Shown: positions 24,112-33,632 of the stretch, piece after piece
Layout: each line of letters starts with the position of its first letter
Position numbering within the stretch: the first letter of the stretch is position 1
DNA from: Paenibacillus psychroresistens
GTDB taxonomy: Bacteria; Bacillota; Bacilli; Paenibacillales; NBRC-103111
NCBI RefSeq assembly: GCF_009728935.1
Contig: NZ_CP034235.1
Span: forward strand, 7,081,501 to 7,145,500
Reading direction: 5' to 3'
DNA: 64,000 nucleotides
Program-made: the position numbers and the translations under genes
Notes under the pieces: model-generated
Seen by the model: the letters and a program-made list of their open reading frames with translations, nothing else
Databases searched by the model: none
What the model was told of the DNA's origin: nothing

Positions 24112-26838
24112 TTAGAACAAATCGAGTTCCTCAGCCCGGCGAACTGCTGCCCGACGACTGTTCACCTCAAGTTTATCGTATATGTTCTTGGTGTGGGTCC
24201 GCAGGGTGTTCAAGGACACAAAAAGCTCGCGAGCCATATCTGGGCCACTCAAGTCAGTTCTGAGCAGCCGAAGCACGTCACGTTCACGTTCGCTTAGAGG
24301 CTCTTTCATTGGCTCGCTCACAACCTGTTTGGCAGGCGTTCTGTCCTCAGTCTTATTAAATGCTGCCAGTAGGTGACGGACATAGTTCACAGCGATCCCC
24401 TGTTTCACGGCCTCTTTTAGCAGGATCGCCATAGGTCCACCTTCGTCCATAAAAATCCGAACATAGCCCTCTGGCTCAGCCAATTTTAGAACTCGTTCCA
24501 GCGGCACAAAAGCAGATGGGATGTCACCTTTCATATGGTGAGCAATTGCTTGCAGTACCAGGATTTCGATCACGCTTCCCGTCCTCTCGCCTTCTTCCGC
24601 TGCTTGGAGGAGGCGCTTCAGGAGTTCCATTGCCTCATGCATGGAATGGTCTGAGTGGTCGCTCTTATACTTGGCCAAGAGCACCCTAGCCATGGTGATG
24701 TGCTCGAACTCGCGAAGGTAGGAAAGCTCGTCTAAGGAGGACAGGCCCTGCTCCCGTACCCAGTCAAAGGCTTCACCCAGCCTACCTTGAGCGATCCACA
24801 CTCGTGCCTTTAATGCCGCTACAGGACGTACATTTGGGAAAAAGTCACTCACATACAGGTATTCTGCCTCTATGAGAAGGTCGAGTGCACCATCCAGATC
24901 TCCTTTAATCTCCAATATTCGAGCCATTGCAACTCGCCAGCGATACTGATATTGCGGGAAACCGGTGTGCTCACCCTGCTCCTTGCTCCTCAGCAGGTTC
25001 TGTGTGGCGGCATGCAGATCATCATGCTCACGGTAAAGCTCACTCATTCCCACGTACATGTCTGCCGTTCCCCGCATTGCTGGCTCCCCGTGCTCCATCG
25101 CAAGCTGTAATCCCCGCTCATTAATACGCATCGCCTGACGGAGTTGCCCTTGCCCAATCCTTATATCAGTCAAAGCGATTGAACCTCCGATTGCGTCGGA
25201 GATGTACCCCGCCAGCTGCAAACTAGCCATCCCCTCAGCGAAAGTCCGATGCGCTGTCTCAAGATCTCCAACTCTCCAGTATGCAAGTCCCAGAATCCCA
25301 TTTGCCGCGCCGCGCCGGATATAGTCGTCCAGAGGTACAAGGTCAAGCACCCGCCTAGCGTAATTCATACTACTGTTCACATCACCAAACACCAAGCTTT
25401 GTCCAGCCCGGTACATGGCGATCGAACCTGGGAGAAGGCGAAATTGCTCTTCGTCCACGACGACCATCTCAGCAGCTGGGGCTTCTGGTCGTTCATGCAT
25501 GTCTTCCATCGTCTCCGTCCACCGCTCTGCGACTCGCAGTAGATCCTCAATACCCTCTAGCTCACCGTTAGACAATAATGTCCCGGCATACTGAACGCTG
25601 AGCACGGGCCTACAGTGGAACAGTTCGATAGGGAGAGCCCTCATCCAACCTAACATTGTAGCTTCTTGTCTAGTCTTGGACATGGCTGGACATGCCAGCT
25701 CAACAAGGTCTGCCGCTCGAGTAAAATCCTCGGTAGCCAGTGCGTGGCGGATCGCATCGGATGCCGAGCCATGCTGTTCGTACCACATGCTTGCACGCCG
25801 ATGGAGCGTAGCTACCTGATCAGGCTGTTCCTCCCTCAAATGCGCAGAGAGAACCTCGGCAAAGAGGTGGTGGTAGCGATACCAATTACGCCTGTCATCC
25901 AGTGGGACGACAAAAAAGTTACCTCTCTCGAGGACCTCCAAACGCGCATTGCCATCCTCCTGGCCGGTGACGGCATCACACAACGGACCATGCAATTGAC
26001 CGAGAATAGAGGTCTGAAGTAAGAAGTTCCGGACAGGGGCAGGCTGACTATGCAGGACCTCCTCGACCAGATAGTCCACAATGTAGCGATTATCTCCAGC
26101 GAATGCCCGAATGAACGCAGGAATGTCCTCGCGTCCCTGCATCGAAAGTGCTGCCAGCTGGAGCCCCGCAATCCAACCTTCGGTCCGGCTCTCTAACGCA
26201 GTAATTTCCTCGGCCGAGATACTTAGGGCCATTACTTGATTGAGAAACGTGGACGCTTCACCTGGAGTAAAGCGCAGATCAATAGCGCGCAACTCAGTCA
26301 AGTCGCCGCGTGCACGTAATCGACCCAGAGGAAGCTGTGGATTCTCGCGGGTGGCGATGACTAGGTGCTTCTGTGGCGGGAGATGCTCGATTAGGAAGAT
26401 AAGGGCATCGTCGATCGGTTTAGCTCCAATAACATGGTAATCATCAAGAACAAGGACGAATTTATAAGGAAGGGATGAAATTTCATTGAGCAGGATCGTT
26501 AGAATCGTGTCGATTGGTGGAGGTTGTGGGGAATTGAGCGCACTAACCACGCTTCCTCCAAAATTCTCGGCAATCGTCTGCAGTGCAGCGACAAGGTGAG
26601 TCAGGAAGCGTATAGCGTTGTTATCCCCTTCGTCCAGTGACAGCCATGCAATAGGTCGATCACAAGCGGCAACCCATTCACTAACCAGTGAAGTCTTGCC
26701 AAAACCAGCGGAAGCAGAGATTAGGGTCAGCTTGCGGTCTATACCCTCGTTCAGACGTTCTATCAGGCGTGGTCGAGGGACAGCATTAACCCGCGGAAGC
26801 GGGATATACAGCTTAGTGGCTAAAATGGGCATATTCAT
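24112..26838 (-). CDS. MalT-like LuxR-family regulator (LAL type)
   Basis: A 908-residue ATP-dependent activator. Walker A (SASAGFGKTS, residues 41-50) and Walker B (FVLVLDDYH, about 122-130) form an NTPase module. A region of TPR-like helical repeats follows (about 330-820). The C-terminal LuxR helix-turn-helix starts at about 845 with LSERERDVLRLL, then ARELFVSLNTLRTHTKNIYD. Length and layout match MalT-type large regulators, which bind a ligand in the TPR part, form oligomers with ATP and activate transcription. The operon of three genes that follows, with its perfect palindrome, is the likely target. The gene is G+C-rich, supporting transfer with the downstream genes. The start ATG lacks a good ribosome binding site. 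Confidence 0.9.
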   Translation of the reverse strand: MNMPILATKLYIPLPRVNAVPRPRLIERLNEGIDRKLTLISASAGFGKTSLVSEWVAACDRPIAWLSLDEGDNNAIRFLTHLVAALQTIAENFGGSVVSALNSPQPPPIDTILTILLNEISSLPYKFVLVLDDYHVIGAKPIDDALIFLIEHLPPQKHLVIATRENPQLPLGRLRARGDLTELRAIDLRFTPGEASTFLNQVMALSISAEEITALESRTEGWIAGLQLAALSMQGREDIPAFIRAFAGDNRYIVDYLVEEVLHSQPAPVRNFLLQTSILGQLHGPLCDAVTGQEDGNARLEVLERGNFFVVPLDDRRNWYRYHHLFAEVLSAHLREEQPDQVATLHRRASMWYEQHGSASDAIRHALATEDFTRAADLVELACPAMSKTRQEATMLGWMRALPIELFHCRPVLSVQYAGTLLSNGELEGIEDLLRVAERWTETMEDMHERPEAPAAEMVVVDEEQFRLLPGSIAMYRAGQSLVFGDVNSSMNYARRVLDLVPLDDYIRRGAANGILGLAYWRVGDLETAHRTFAEGMASLQLAGYISDAIGGSIALTDIRIGQGQLRQAMRINERGLQLAMEHGEPAMRGTADMYVGMSELYREHDDLHAATQNLLRSKEQGEHTGFPQYQYRWRVAMARILEIKGDLDGALDLLIEAEYLYVSDFFPNVRPVAALKARVWIAQGRLGEAFDWVREQGLSSLDELSYLREFEHITMARVLLAKYKSDHSDHSMHEAMELLKRLLQAAEEGERTGSVIEILVLQAIAHHMKGDIPSAFVPLERVLKLAEPEGYVRIFMDEGGPMAILLKEAVKQGIAVNYVRHLLAAFNKTEDRTPAKQVVSEPMKEPLSERERDVLRLLRTDLSGPDMARELFVSLNTLRTHTKNIYDKLEVNSRRAAVRRAEELDLF

Positions 26839-26983
26839 AGACTTATACTAATACAAACACGACTTCCGCCCAGATATCTCAACATATTTGATTGCCCCAT
26901 CCTATGAGTTTATATCCGTTATGATAGCTTAAATTTGAGCTTTCCACCACTATTATGTCACTGACCAAATGAACACCTGCAGT

Positions 26984-27788
26984 CTAAAATTGCCCCGACT
27001 CCCTGCGCCGCCAACTCATGAATACCAAGGACAATGCAATGACCGTAAGGATAACACCAAGCGTTCGAAATCCCGTGGCACTGAACTTATCCCCCATTAC
27101 ACTGCCTACCAATAGTGAAGAAAGAATAGTCCCCAAGTATCTCGACGTCATGAATAAACCGGAAGCTACCCCGATAATGACATGCACCAATGAGACATGC
27201 CCAGATGATTTTGCTGACAGTGTTCCAATAAGTAGGGCGACCAGACCCACTGTGAAGAGCAGAATCCCTGACGCATCAATCAAATTAATCCATTTTCGAA
27301 AGGACATGCCTTGTGCAACAGGTTCTGAAGGCTCGTCCTTAGGAATAGTCCTCCAAGCTAATAGAAAGCTCGCCACTACAAACGGAATATTGACGAGAAA
27401 AATAGCAGCCCAATCCCACCAATGAATCAAGATCCCGCCAATAAAAGGTCCAATTGCTGCCGCTCCTGAGAGGAATATGACGTGCTGTCGCTTGTTTCTC
27501 CGTAATATGAATGCGTACAATGGCCATTCCAACTGAAACGATCATGCTTGTTCCGATAGCTTGCACAATGCGAAACACTATGAGCCACGTAAAGCTTGGT
27601 GATAGTGGAGCTAATAGGGATGCAACGAAAGATACGACGAGCCCGATAAGAAATATCTTCCTACGGCCGAATAAATCACTGGCCTTTCCCATGACAGGTT
27701 GAGCGATAGCACTCGCAATGTAGAAGAAAAAAATAATCCAGGGCTGGAGCATGTGACCGAAGCAGCACGAAGTCTGTACTTTACTCAA
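26984..27788 (-). pseudogene. Broken MFS drug transporter (DHA2 type)
   Basis: Two overlapping frames together read as one transporter. The upstream frame holds ASDLFGRRKIFLIGLVVSF and VQAIGTSMIVSVGMAIV; the downstream frame continues with GAAAIGPFIGGILIHWWDWA. The frame changes at about 27480. A second defect is a jump from IIGVASGLF to MTSRYLGTILSSLL, which skips the middle of the 14-helix protein. The first membrane segment is also missing. It is therefore beyond repair by one base and not functional. Confidence 0.8.
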
Positions 27789-27906
27789 TCGTCACTTATG
27801 TTATAGAATATTTTGAGGCGTTATCGGCAACAAACTAAGTTTCTAAGTTCTCTAAATAGCTTGAGCAGCTACTTACCCCTTACGCAAAAAGTCGATCCTT
27901 TCTTAA

Positions 27907-28081
27907 GGACATAGGAGCCGCTATTTAAAGAAAATAACGTTTTTTGACTTGCTTGCGGACATAGGAGCCGTTAATGTAACACTTTCGCTGAAAACTATCT
28001 TCTCTTTAGAAAATAGGTGCTGTGAGGTCCGTTAACCTTCTATCTTAAGTGATATCGGCCATATAGAGGCTATGGTGTCCG
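27907..28081. repeat. Modular intergenic repeat, type 2
   Basis: GGACATAGGAGCCG occurs at 27907-27920 and exactly again at 27957-27970. Related units in inverted sense follow at 28016-28031 (GGTGCTGTGAGGTCCG) and 28068-28081 (GGCTATGGTGTCCG). Direct and inverted units could pair into two nested hairpins. The rest of the gap 27789-28296 is noncoding, apart from a cre-like site and the promoter of the next gene. Confidence 0.7.
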
Positions 28082-28170
28082 TATCTGTTTTTCAGAGTTA
28101 GGCTCCTGCTGATCTCAAAATGAGTAGGCCATACCACATGTCCATTTATTTTAGGAATTTCCAAAAAAAA

Positions 28171-28184
28171 TGATTGCGCTTTCA
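28171..28184. promoter_or_regulatory. cre-like CcpA site before the FnIII protein gene
   Basis: Read on the minus strand, TGAAAGCGCAATCA differs at one position from the cre consensus TGWAANCGNTNWCA. It lies about 110 bp before the start codon, so carbon catabolite control is likely. Confidence 0.5.
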
Positions 28185-28296
28185 CTTATCTGGTGGTAAC
28201 CTCAAGGAGAATGACCAAATAAAAGGAAAAGGGGGTTAATTATAAACTGTTTGGATTCATGGCATCAACAAATCTAATAGAAGAAGGTGTATTTAC

Positions 28297-29115
28297 GTGA
28301 AAAGAAGAATGCTTAAGTTATTAATGGGTTTGGTTTTGATTCTGTCACTCGTTCCCGTTTTTACCGCAAACGCGGCCACTGGCGCTTCCACTGCCAGCGT
28401 CACGAGCAATTCGCTCCAACTGAACTGGACGCTGCAATCTGGGGAAACTGCCGTGCAAATTTTTAAAAACGGCAGCTTTTATGCGTCTACCGCTTATACG
28501 AGTACCTATCCTATCACGGGACTCAGCCCGTGTACCTCTTATTATTTCGAAGTCAGAGGCAGCGCCGGTTACTCAAGTACGACCACGTCTACCGTGACGA
28601 CGCTTGGTTGTCCGTCAGCGCCGGTGATCACCTCCAGCACTACGTATAACTCCATCAGTCTGAACTGGAGTTCCACGAATGCAGTCGAATATGATCTGTA
28701 CGTCGATGGCGCTTTCTATACGACGACGACCGCGACGAGCTATTCTTTGTCCGCGACGCCTAGCAGATCGTACTCGATCAGGGTTGTGGCCCGCAATGCC
28801 ACTGGCCAAACTGCCCAAACGATCAAGGGAGTCGCGACGCCTGCTTTCTTCCAAACATATACGCAATCCGGTATGTCGAATAATATCGTTGTCAGCGCTG
28901 GCTTTACAAACACGAGCTCTACGAGCAGCACATACATCTACTTCTCCCTTTACCGGGGCAGCACCTACGTAGGAGGCACTTCAGTCTTCCTCTCAGCAGG
29001 GCAAAGCAGTTCGCTGAACACCACACTGGCAACGGGACAACCGCTAGGCACATACCGGTTAGAAGTGTCGTCAACTTACGCCGTCATCGGTGGGTTATCG
29101 TTTTATTCTAATTAA
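28297..29115 (+). CDS. Secreted protein with two fibronectin type III-like domains
   Basis: A 272-residue exported protein that starts at a GTG after AAGGTG. A signal peptide ending near residue 26 (FTANAATG) is visible. Domain 1 (about 28-103) and domain 2 (about 107-183) are FnIII-like and share a pattern (NSLQLNW and NSISLNW; YYFEVRG and YSIRVVA). The last 85 residues form a Ser/Thr-rich beta-sandwich of unknown type, with FFQTYTQSGMSNNIVVSAGF. No catalytic module is attached, so it may be an accessory or carbohydrate-binding protein. It is one of the few plus-strand genes, with its own terminator. Confidence 0.85.
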   Translation: MKRRMLKLLMGLVLILSLVPVFTANAATGASTASVTSNSLQLNWTLQSGETAVQIFKNGSFYASTAYTSTYPITGLSPCTSYYFEVRGSAGYSSTTTSTVTTLGCPSAPVITSSTTYNSISLNWSSTNAVEYDLYVDGAFYTTTTATSYSLSATPSRSYSIRVVARNATGQTAQTIKGVATPAFFQTYTQSGMSNNIVVSAGFTNTSSTSSTYIYFSLYRGSTYVGGTSVFLSAGQSSSLNTTLATGQPLGTYRLEVSSTYAVIGGLSFYSN

Positions 29116-29127
29116 TACAATTATGCA

Positions 29128-29165
29128 CGAAGAGACCTGCGCACACCTGTGTGCAGGTCTCTTCG
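29128..29165. terminator. Strong hairpin after the FnIII gene
   Basis: CGAAGAGACCTGC and GCAGGTCTCTTCG pair around GCACACCTGTGT, which can itself form CACAC/GTGTG. No long T-run follows, but no other terminator is seen. Confidence 0.7.
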
Positions 29166-29243
29166 CCTGTTCATCCACCTGTAAATAGAGAATCAGTCAA
29201 TGAAATGTTCAAATCCATATACGATGCCGCTAAATTTACTAAG

Positions 29244-29627
29244 CTAAGCGATTCGTTGAACTAGACTCCGATCTATCAAATAAGCGCCTATGGCTCCTTC
29301 GCAATACCGGACCAAATCCACATAGAGGAATCCGCGCCCGAGAATAAGTCCACCGAGCAGCGTACTCCGGATTCTGTTTACCCAATCCGCTTGGTAAAGC
29401 TGGCTGCACTCGATGGCATAACAGAATCCAAGGCTAATGAGGAAGGCTTGCAGAACTGACATTCGAACTAACAAGGCACGCACGCCAAAATAGATCATCG
29501 CCGCCCATAGGGCATCGCCAAAATGCTCCGCTACAAAATGGGGCAGCACAGAAGCATATGCTCTCAACCCAATCCCTAGCAAGATGATTACTATAACTGC
29601 CTGGGCTTACAACACTCTGATTCTCAA
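29244..29627 (-). pseudogene. DUF2809 membrane protein, probably interrupted by a stop near its start
   Basis: A minus-strand frame encodes SVLPHFVAEHFGDALWAAMI, FCYAIECSQLYQADWVNRIR and LGRGFLYVDLVRY, which is characteristic of DUF2809 integral membrane proteins. The natural start seems to be a TTG at 29627, 5 bases after AAGGGG. That frame reads MRIRVL, then TAA (29607-29609), then AQAVIVIILLGIGLRAY, which is the expected first membrane helix. So one stop codon cuts the reading frame after six codons. Restart at the TTG at 29582 would lack most of the first helix. Either a pseudogene or a shortened form. Confidence 0.6.
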
Positions 29628-29709
29628 CAGTTCCCCTTCTCTCCAATAACGAATACGGTTGACTTCATTTGGGTTACCTCTTTTATGCTAATGCTACATT
29701 TCCCAGGGG

Positions 29710-30654
29710 TCACGCAGCAACATCCCTCTTTGTAAATACGAGCCAAGACACTAGATTAAACACTATAAAGTAAACACTCAGTACAACAATCGAAAATGCA
29801 AGGGTCATCCCTTCCTGATAAGGGTGGCCATTTAGATGCTGGGTCAGATCGATATTCGCAAACAAAAAATACTTGCTCCAAGCGAAGCGCTGTATGATAT
29901 TCGAAGCAATGGTACCCGCGAACAAAGAAAAGAGGGAAAACCCGATCGCCATCGCACTGCTGCGGAACGCCGACGAAATCATGAAAGCAATCGACACGAT
30001 CATAACCGTTGATACACTACTAAACAAATACGTTTTCCAGAGATTCGCAACCATGCTCCGTTCTACAACCTCTCCATCGGTATTGATACCTATTAGGGGC
30101 AAGTTGATGTCCTTAAATCCATAGAGAATTCCATTTATTACAACGGAAACGATAAACAGAATAATCAAGAGCAGGATCCCGAAAAGAATCACGGAGATAT
30201 ATTTAGACACAAGAATCTTTAGTCGGCTGGCTGGCCGGATAAGCAGCAGCTTAATCGTACCGCTAGCGAATTCACCAGCCAAGCTGTCCCCTGCCACTAT
30301 GGCAGTAAATAACGTGATCAAGATAATCAAGCCCGCCGATCCATTGATTCCATCCCACATCGTGTTATTTTCCGTCTGGATATTGTGCTCTAGATGATAA
30401 TCGAAGATGGCAACCTGCTCTTCATTGAATTTGCGGTTTTCCTCATCCAAGTCTTTTTGCTTCAGGATTTCCAATCTGGATTGTTTGTCCTGAGCAACAC
30501 TCTCTTGCCAGGAGCCCTTCTGTGCATCCTTGCCGTCATTGTATCGTTCCATTGAGTTTACTAAGATGAGCAAAAAGATCATGAATCCGATCATAATCCA
30601 CGTTCGAACCCGGCGGTAAATCTTCATATTTTCATTCCGTATAAGATTAACCAA
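29710..30654 (-). CDS. ABC-2-type exporter permease
   Basis: A 314-residue membrane protein. One helix (about 18-36) is followed by a charged outside loop rich in Lys/Glu/Gln (about 40-105), then five helices. LAGEFASGTIKLLLIRPASR, about residues 126-145, is the signature of the ABC-2 permease family used in bacitracin and lantibiotic export. The TTG start overlaps the ATPase gene by 8 bases. It pairs with that ATPase as a heteromeric exporter. No target can be named. Confidence 0.87.
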   Translation of the reverse strand: MVNLIRNENMKIYRRVRTWIMIGFMIFLLILVNSMERYNDGKDAQKGSWQESVAQDKQSRLEILKQKDLDEENRKFNEEQVAIFDYHLEHNIQTENNTMWDGINGSAGLIILITLFTAIVAGDSLAGEFASGTIKLLLIRPASRLKILVSKYISVILFGILLLIILFIVSVVINGILYGFKDINLPLIGINTDGEVVERSMVANLWKTYLFSSVSTVMIVSIAFMISSAFRSSAMAIGFSLFSLFAGTIASNIIQRFAWSKYFLFANIDLTQHLNGHPYQEGMTLAFSIVVLSVYFIVFNLVSWLVFTKRDVAA

Positions 30655-31576
30655 TCTGTCCGCCTCCTGTCATTTCCAAGAATCGATCCTCCAAGGATTG
30701 ACGCTGGGCTTGGACACTGTAGACTCGAATGTCTAATCTAATCAGATCCATTAGGATATCCGGAATTTGTTCCTTCTCAGCCTCAATCTCCAGTCCTTCA
30801 GGAAGAGCTTTTACTTCCTTCACATTCTCCATTTCTTTCAACGCATTTAATGCTTTTTCGACTGGCTTAGCCTCAATGACGTAGGTCTGCACCTGCTCCG
30901 CCGATTGCATAAACTCATGAATCGGTTTCACATCGACCAGCTTGCCCTGTTGAAGGATAGCGACTCGATCACACATCAGCTCCATCTCAGATAATAAATG
31001 GCTGGAGACAATAACGGTAATTCCTTCCGTGCGGGTCAATAGGCGCAAATAATCGCGAAGCTCCCGAATGCCCGCCGGATCTAATCCATTGGTCGGTTCG
31101 TCCAGAATGAGCAGCGATGGACGATGCAATAGCGCCTGTGCTACGCCTAATCGCTGCCGCATCCCTAGCGAGTACTTCTTCACCTTGTCATGGATCCGAT
31201 TCTCCAGCTTTACGATACCGACTACCTCATCGATTCGTTCCTTAGTCACGCCAGGTACCATCTGTGCATAATGAATGAGATTGTGATACCCGCTCAGATA
31301 CTTATACATTTCCGGGTTTTCTACAATGGCTCCAACATGGCGAATCGCTTGCTCGAACTCACTTTTAATATTCTTTCCCTTTATAAAAATTTCACCTTGG
31401 GTAATGGACATTAAGCCCACCATCATGCGAATAGTAGTGGTCTTACCTGCCCCATTAGGTCCCAAAAACCCAAAAATTTCACCCTGCGGAACATCGAAAG
31501 TAAGATTATCAATGACCGTGGAACGGCCGATTCGTTTCGTTACATGACGCAAGCTAATAATAGGTTCATTGCTCAT
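30647..31576 (-). CDS. ABC exporter ATPase (BcrA/YxlF-like)
   Basis: A 309-residue ATPase. Walker A is GPNGAGKTTT (about 39-48), the signature is LGMRQRLGVAQ, and Walker B is LLILDEPTNGLDP. A C-terminal extension of about 90 residues (YVIEAKPVEKALNALKEMEN) is typical of the BcrA/YxlF group in drug and bacteriocin export. The ribosome binding site is AGGAGG. Its promoter lies in the AT-rich region 31600-31700. Confidence 0.9.
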   Translation of the reverse strand: MSNEPIISLRHVTKRIGRSTVIDNLTFDVPQGEIFGFLGPNGAGKTTTIRMMVGLMSITQGEIFIKGKNIKSEFEQAIRHVGAIVENPEMYKYLSGYHNLIHYAQMVPGVTKERIDEVVGIVKLENRIHDKVKKYSLGMRQRLGVAQALLHRPSLLILDEPTNGLDPAGIRELRDYLRLLTRTEGITVIVSSHLLSEMELMCDRVAILQQGKLVDVKPIHEFMQSAEQVQTYVIEAKPVEKALNALKEMENVKEVKALPEGLEIEAEKEQIPDILMDLIRLDIRVYSVQAQRQSLEDRFLEMTGGGQIG

Positions 31577-31742
31577 GATAGACCTCCTTAACCTTATTTA
31601 TTTCTTTCAATTCTAGCATAAAATTTATTGTTTTACAATATATTAATGTTATACAAAAATATATTATTATTGTTATGTAATTTACCTCTTGGCCAGCATT
31701 ACATCAATATTGATTATAATGGACATGTTATTCACCTCACAT

Positions 31743-31781
31743 AAAAAGCAGAATTGAACTTATATTTCAGTTCAATTCTGC
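31743..31781 (-). terminator. Terminator of the propeller lipoprotein gene
   Basis: GCAGAATTGAAC and GTTCAATTCTGC pair perfectly and are followed by TTTTT on the minus strand. Confidence 0.88.
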
Positions 31782-31816
31782 CATTATTATATTGAGCTAT
31801 TATTAGGATATCCTCT

Positions 31817-32923
31817 TTAATTATTTAACGAATATGTTAAATGGACAATACTGCTGCTAGATTGGTTCCCACTCATTTCGGTATATGCCAATTCTCTGCC
31901 CGAAGGACTCCAAGAGGTTGTCGGATTTTCGATATCGATTGCGATCTGGGTAGACTTGTCGGTTAACAGATCGTAGAGATAAAGGCCGTTAACAGTTGTA
32001 TCGTTCACAAGACTGTAGGCAATCATTCGCTGATCCGGTGACCATGAAACACCACTAAGCTCCGTACCTTCCGCAATGACTTTTCGATTTCCCCCGTCTG
32101 CATCACAAAGGATCAGCGTTAGTTTGGGGTCGTTATATTGCAAAATGAGCATTTGATTTCCGTCTGCCGACGGGAATACTCTGTAAACATGATCCAGATT
32201 CAAGCTAGTCTTTTCCTTCGTATTCAGATCCAGCACTTGTAAAGATTCATCAGAATTGGTATTGTAATAAATCTTATTTTTCATTTTTTGGACAATAACC
32301 AAGGCCTCTCCACTTAACCCATCCACAGCTGCGATCTCCCCAGAAGTACTTGCCGTAAAAGCACCACCGCTGTAGGCAGGGCCAATTACCGTATCATCAT
32401 CGGCCCAATTGGCGCTCATAGCCCCTGCGATCGGATCTCCCATGATTCCGAATGAATCCAAAGTATCCAGGTCCATCACGTGATAGACGGGATCGCCTAA
32501 AGAGAATTCGCTATATAGCAGATGCGTCTTGTCGGACGATAATAAAGCACCGCCCAAAAACGCATTTTTCTGTTCTTTTAACAGGTCGTATTGTTTGGTA
32601 TCCAGATGGTAGAGATAGAGGCTTTTGGGAGAGAATTCCGCCAGCTCTCCCAGACTCATTTTGCCCAAATCTTTGTTTTCTTTTGAAATAACAACCGTTT
32701 CTTCATCCATCCAGTCTGAGATTGCTATGTTCTCATAATGATCAATTTTTCCCACAGAAACATCGGGCTTGCCTACTTCTTTGTCGGTAACTTCAATGAC
32801 CGTGGTGGTGTTCTCAGGCTCTTGCGTGACAACCGTGTTTGCAGCCTGATCTGTACTGCAGGCAGTAAGAATCATAAGCAACACCGGAACAATTGCTATC
32901 TTGATTATTTTGGTTTTCTTCAA
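31817..32923 (-). CDS. Lipoprotein with a TolB-like beta-propeller
   Basis: About 368 residues. I choose the TTG at 32923 because GGAGG lies 8 bases before it; the alternative start at 32968 has no such site. The lipobox LLMILTACS is at about residues 16-24. The mature part has repeated WD/TolB-like blades (MSANWADDDTVIG, GVSWSPDQRMIAYSL, TSWSPSGRELAYTE). This fold is common in envelope proteins that bind proteins or peptides. It is monocistronic and no partner could be identified. Confidence 0.8.
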   Translation of the reverse strand: MKKTKIIKIAIVPVLLMILTACSTDQAANTVVTQEPENTTTVIEVTDKEVGKPDVSVGKIDHYENIAISDWMDEETVVISKENKDLGKMSLGELAEFSPKSLYLYHLDTKQYDLLKEQKNAFLGGALLSSDKTHLLYSEFSLGDPVYHVMDLDTLDSFGIMGDPIAGAMSANWADDDTVIGPAYSGGAFTASTSGEIAAVDGLSGEALVIVQKMKNKIYYNTNSDESLQVLDLNTKEKTSLNLDHVYRVFPSADGNQMLILQYNDPKLTLILCDADGGNRKVIAEGTELSGVSWSPDQRMIAYSLVNDTTVNGLYLYDLLTDKSTQIAIDIENPTTSWSPSGRELAYTEMSGNQSSSSIVHLTYSLNN

Positions 32924-33035
32924 TACGATCGCCTCCTCGAAAAGTGTCCTATTGATACTTATACCCAATTAAATCAATAATGACTTTAACCTGAAGCAAA
33001 TTGTTGTGCTATCCTGTCAGTCGAACCTTGAGACA

Positions 33036-33079
33036 TAAAAAAGCTGATGTCTAATTCATTTAAGAATCCATCAGCTTTA
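33036..33079 (-). terminator. Terminator of the RDD/membrane-protein pair
   Basis: AAAGCTGATG and CATCAGCTTTTTT on the minus strand form the stem and U-run, overlapping the stop codon at 33077. Confidence 0.8.
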
Positions 33080-33595
33080 AACATTCATTTTGACCTTCGA
33101 ATTTATTATTCCCAAGAGTAACCATTGTTTTTTATATAAATGACCAATTTTATACTCTTTATTATCTTTATCATGAATAACAGATAAATTATTATAATGA
33201 ATAACAACTAATCTTTTAATATTAGAAAATTGTACTTTCCAGATTATTCTTCCTCTTACTTGATAAAAGACTTCCGTATCTGTTAAAACTATCTTTCTTG
33301 AAAATGGATAGTATAATACAAATGCACTTGAACCAAGGAATAATATTGTAAATCCTAAAACTATAAATGACCATTCTAATAAAATTAAATTATAAAGAAA
33401 AATTAAACCAAAGATAACCAGAAAACTTGATAAGATATAAAAGCCAATTTTGGAGCAAGGAAATTCAAGTTTCTCATACTGCCCTATTTTTACGTTATCG
33501 ATTTTTCTATCCCAGAAAGCAAATAATAAATGTTGCAGTACTAAAAGTAATCCAACAAAAATTAAACAAATAATAATAACTATGATTGGATTCAT
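33077..33595 (-). CDS. Small membrane protein with a PH-like tail
   Basis: A 172-residue protein with three hydrophobic segments (about 4-24, 50-71 and 74-94). The C-terminal 75 residues (SRKIVLTDTEVFYQVRGRII, then FSNIKRLVV) look like a bacterial PH domain. No known function. It lies 37 bp after the RDD gene and is probably co-transcribed with it. The A+T content of the two genes is higher than that of the neighbours. Confidence 0.65.
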   Translation of the reverse strand: MNPIIVIIICLIFVGLLLVLQHLLFAFWDRKIDNVKIGQYEKLEFPCSKIGFYILSSFLVIFGLIFLYNLILLEWSFIVLGFTILFLGSSAFVLYYPFSRKIVLTDTEVFYQVRGRIIWKVQFSNIKRLVVIHYNNLSVIHDKDNKEYKIGHLYKKQWLLLGIINSKVKMNV

Positions 33596-33632
33596 CTACT
33601 ACCCCCTTTCCATATCTGGCTATCCTCTAACC

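Noticed and set aside
201..28081. CRISPR array
   Set aside because: The repeats are degenerate, few, of mixed orientation and not separated by uniform spacers; no cas genes are seen.
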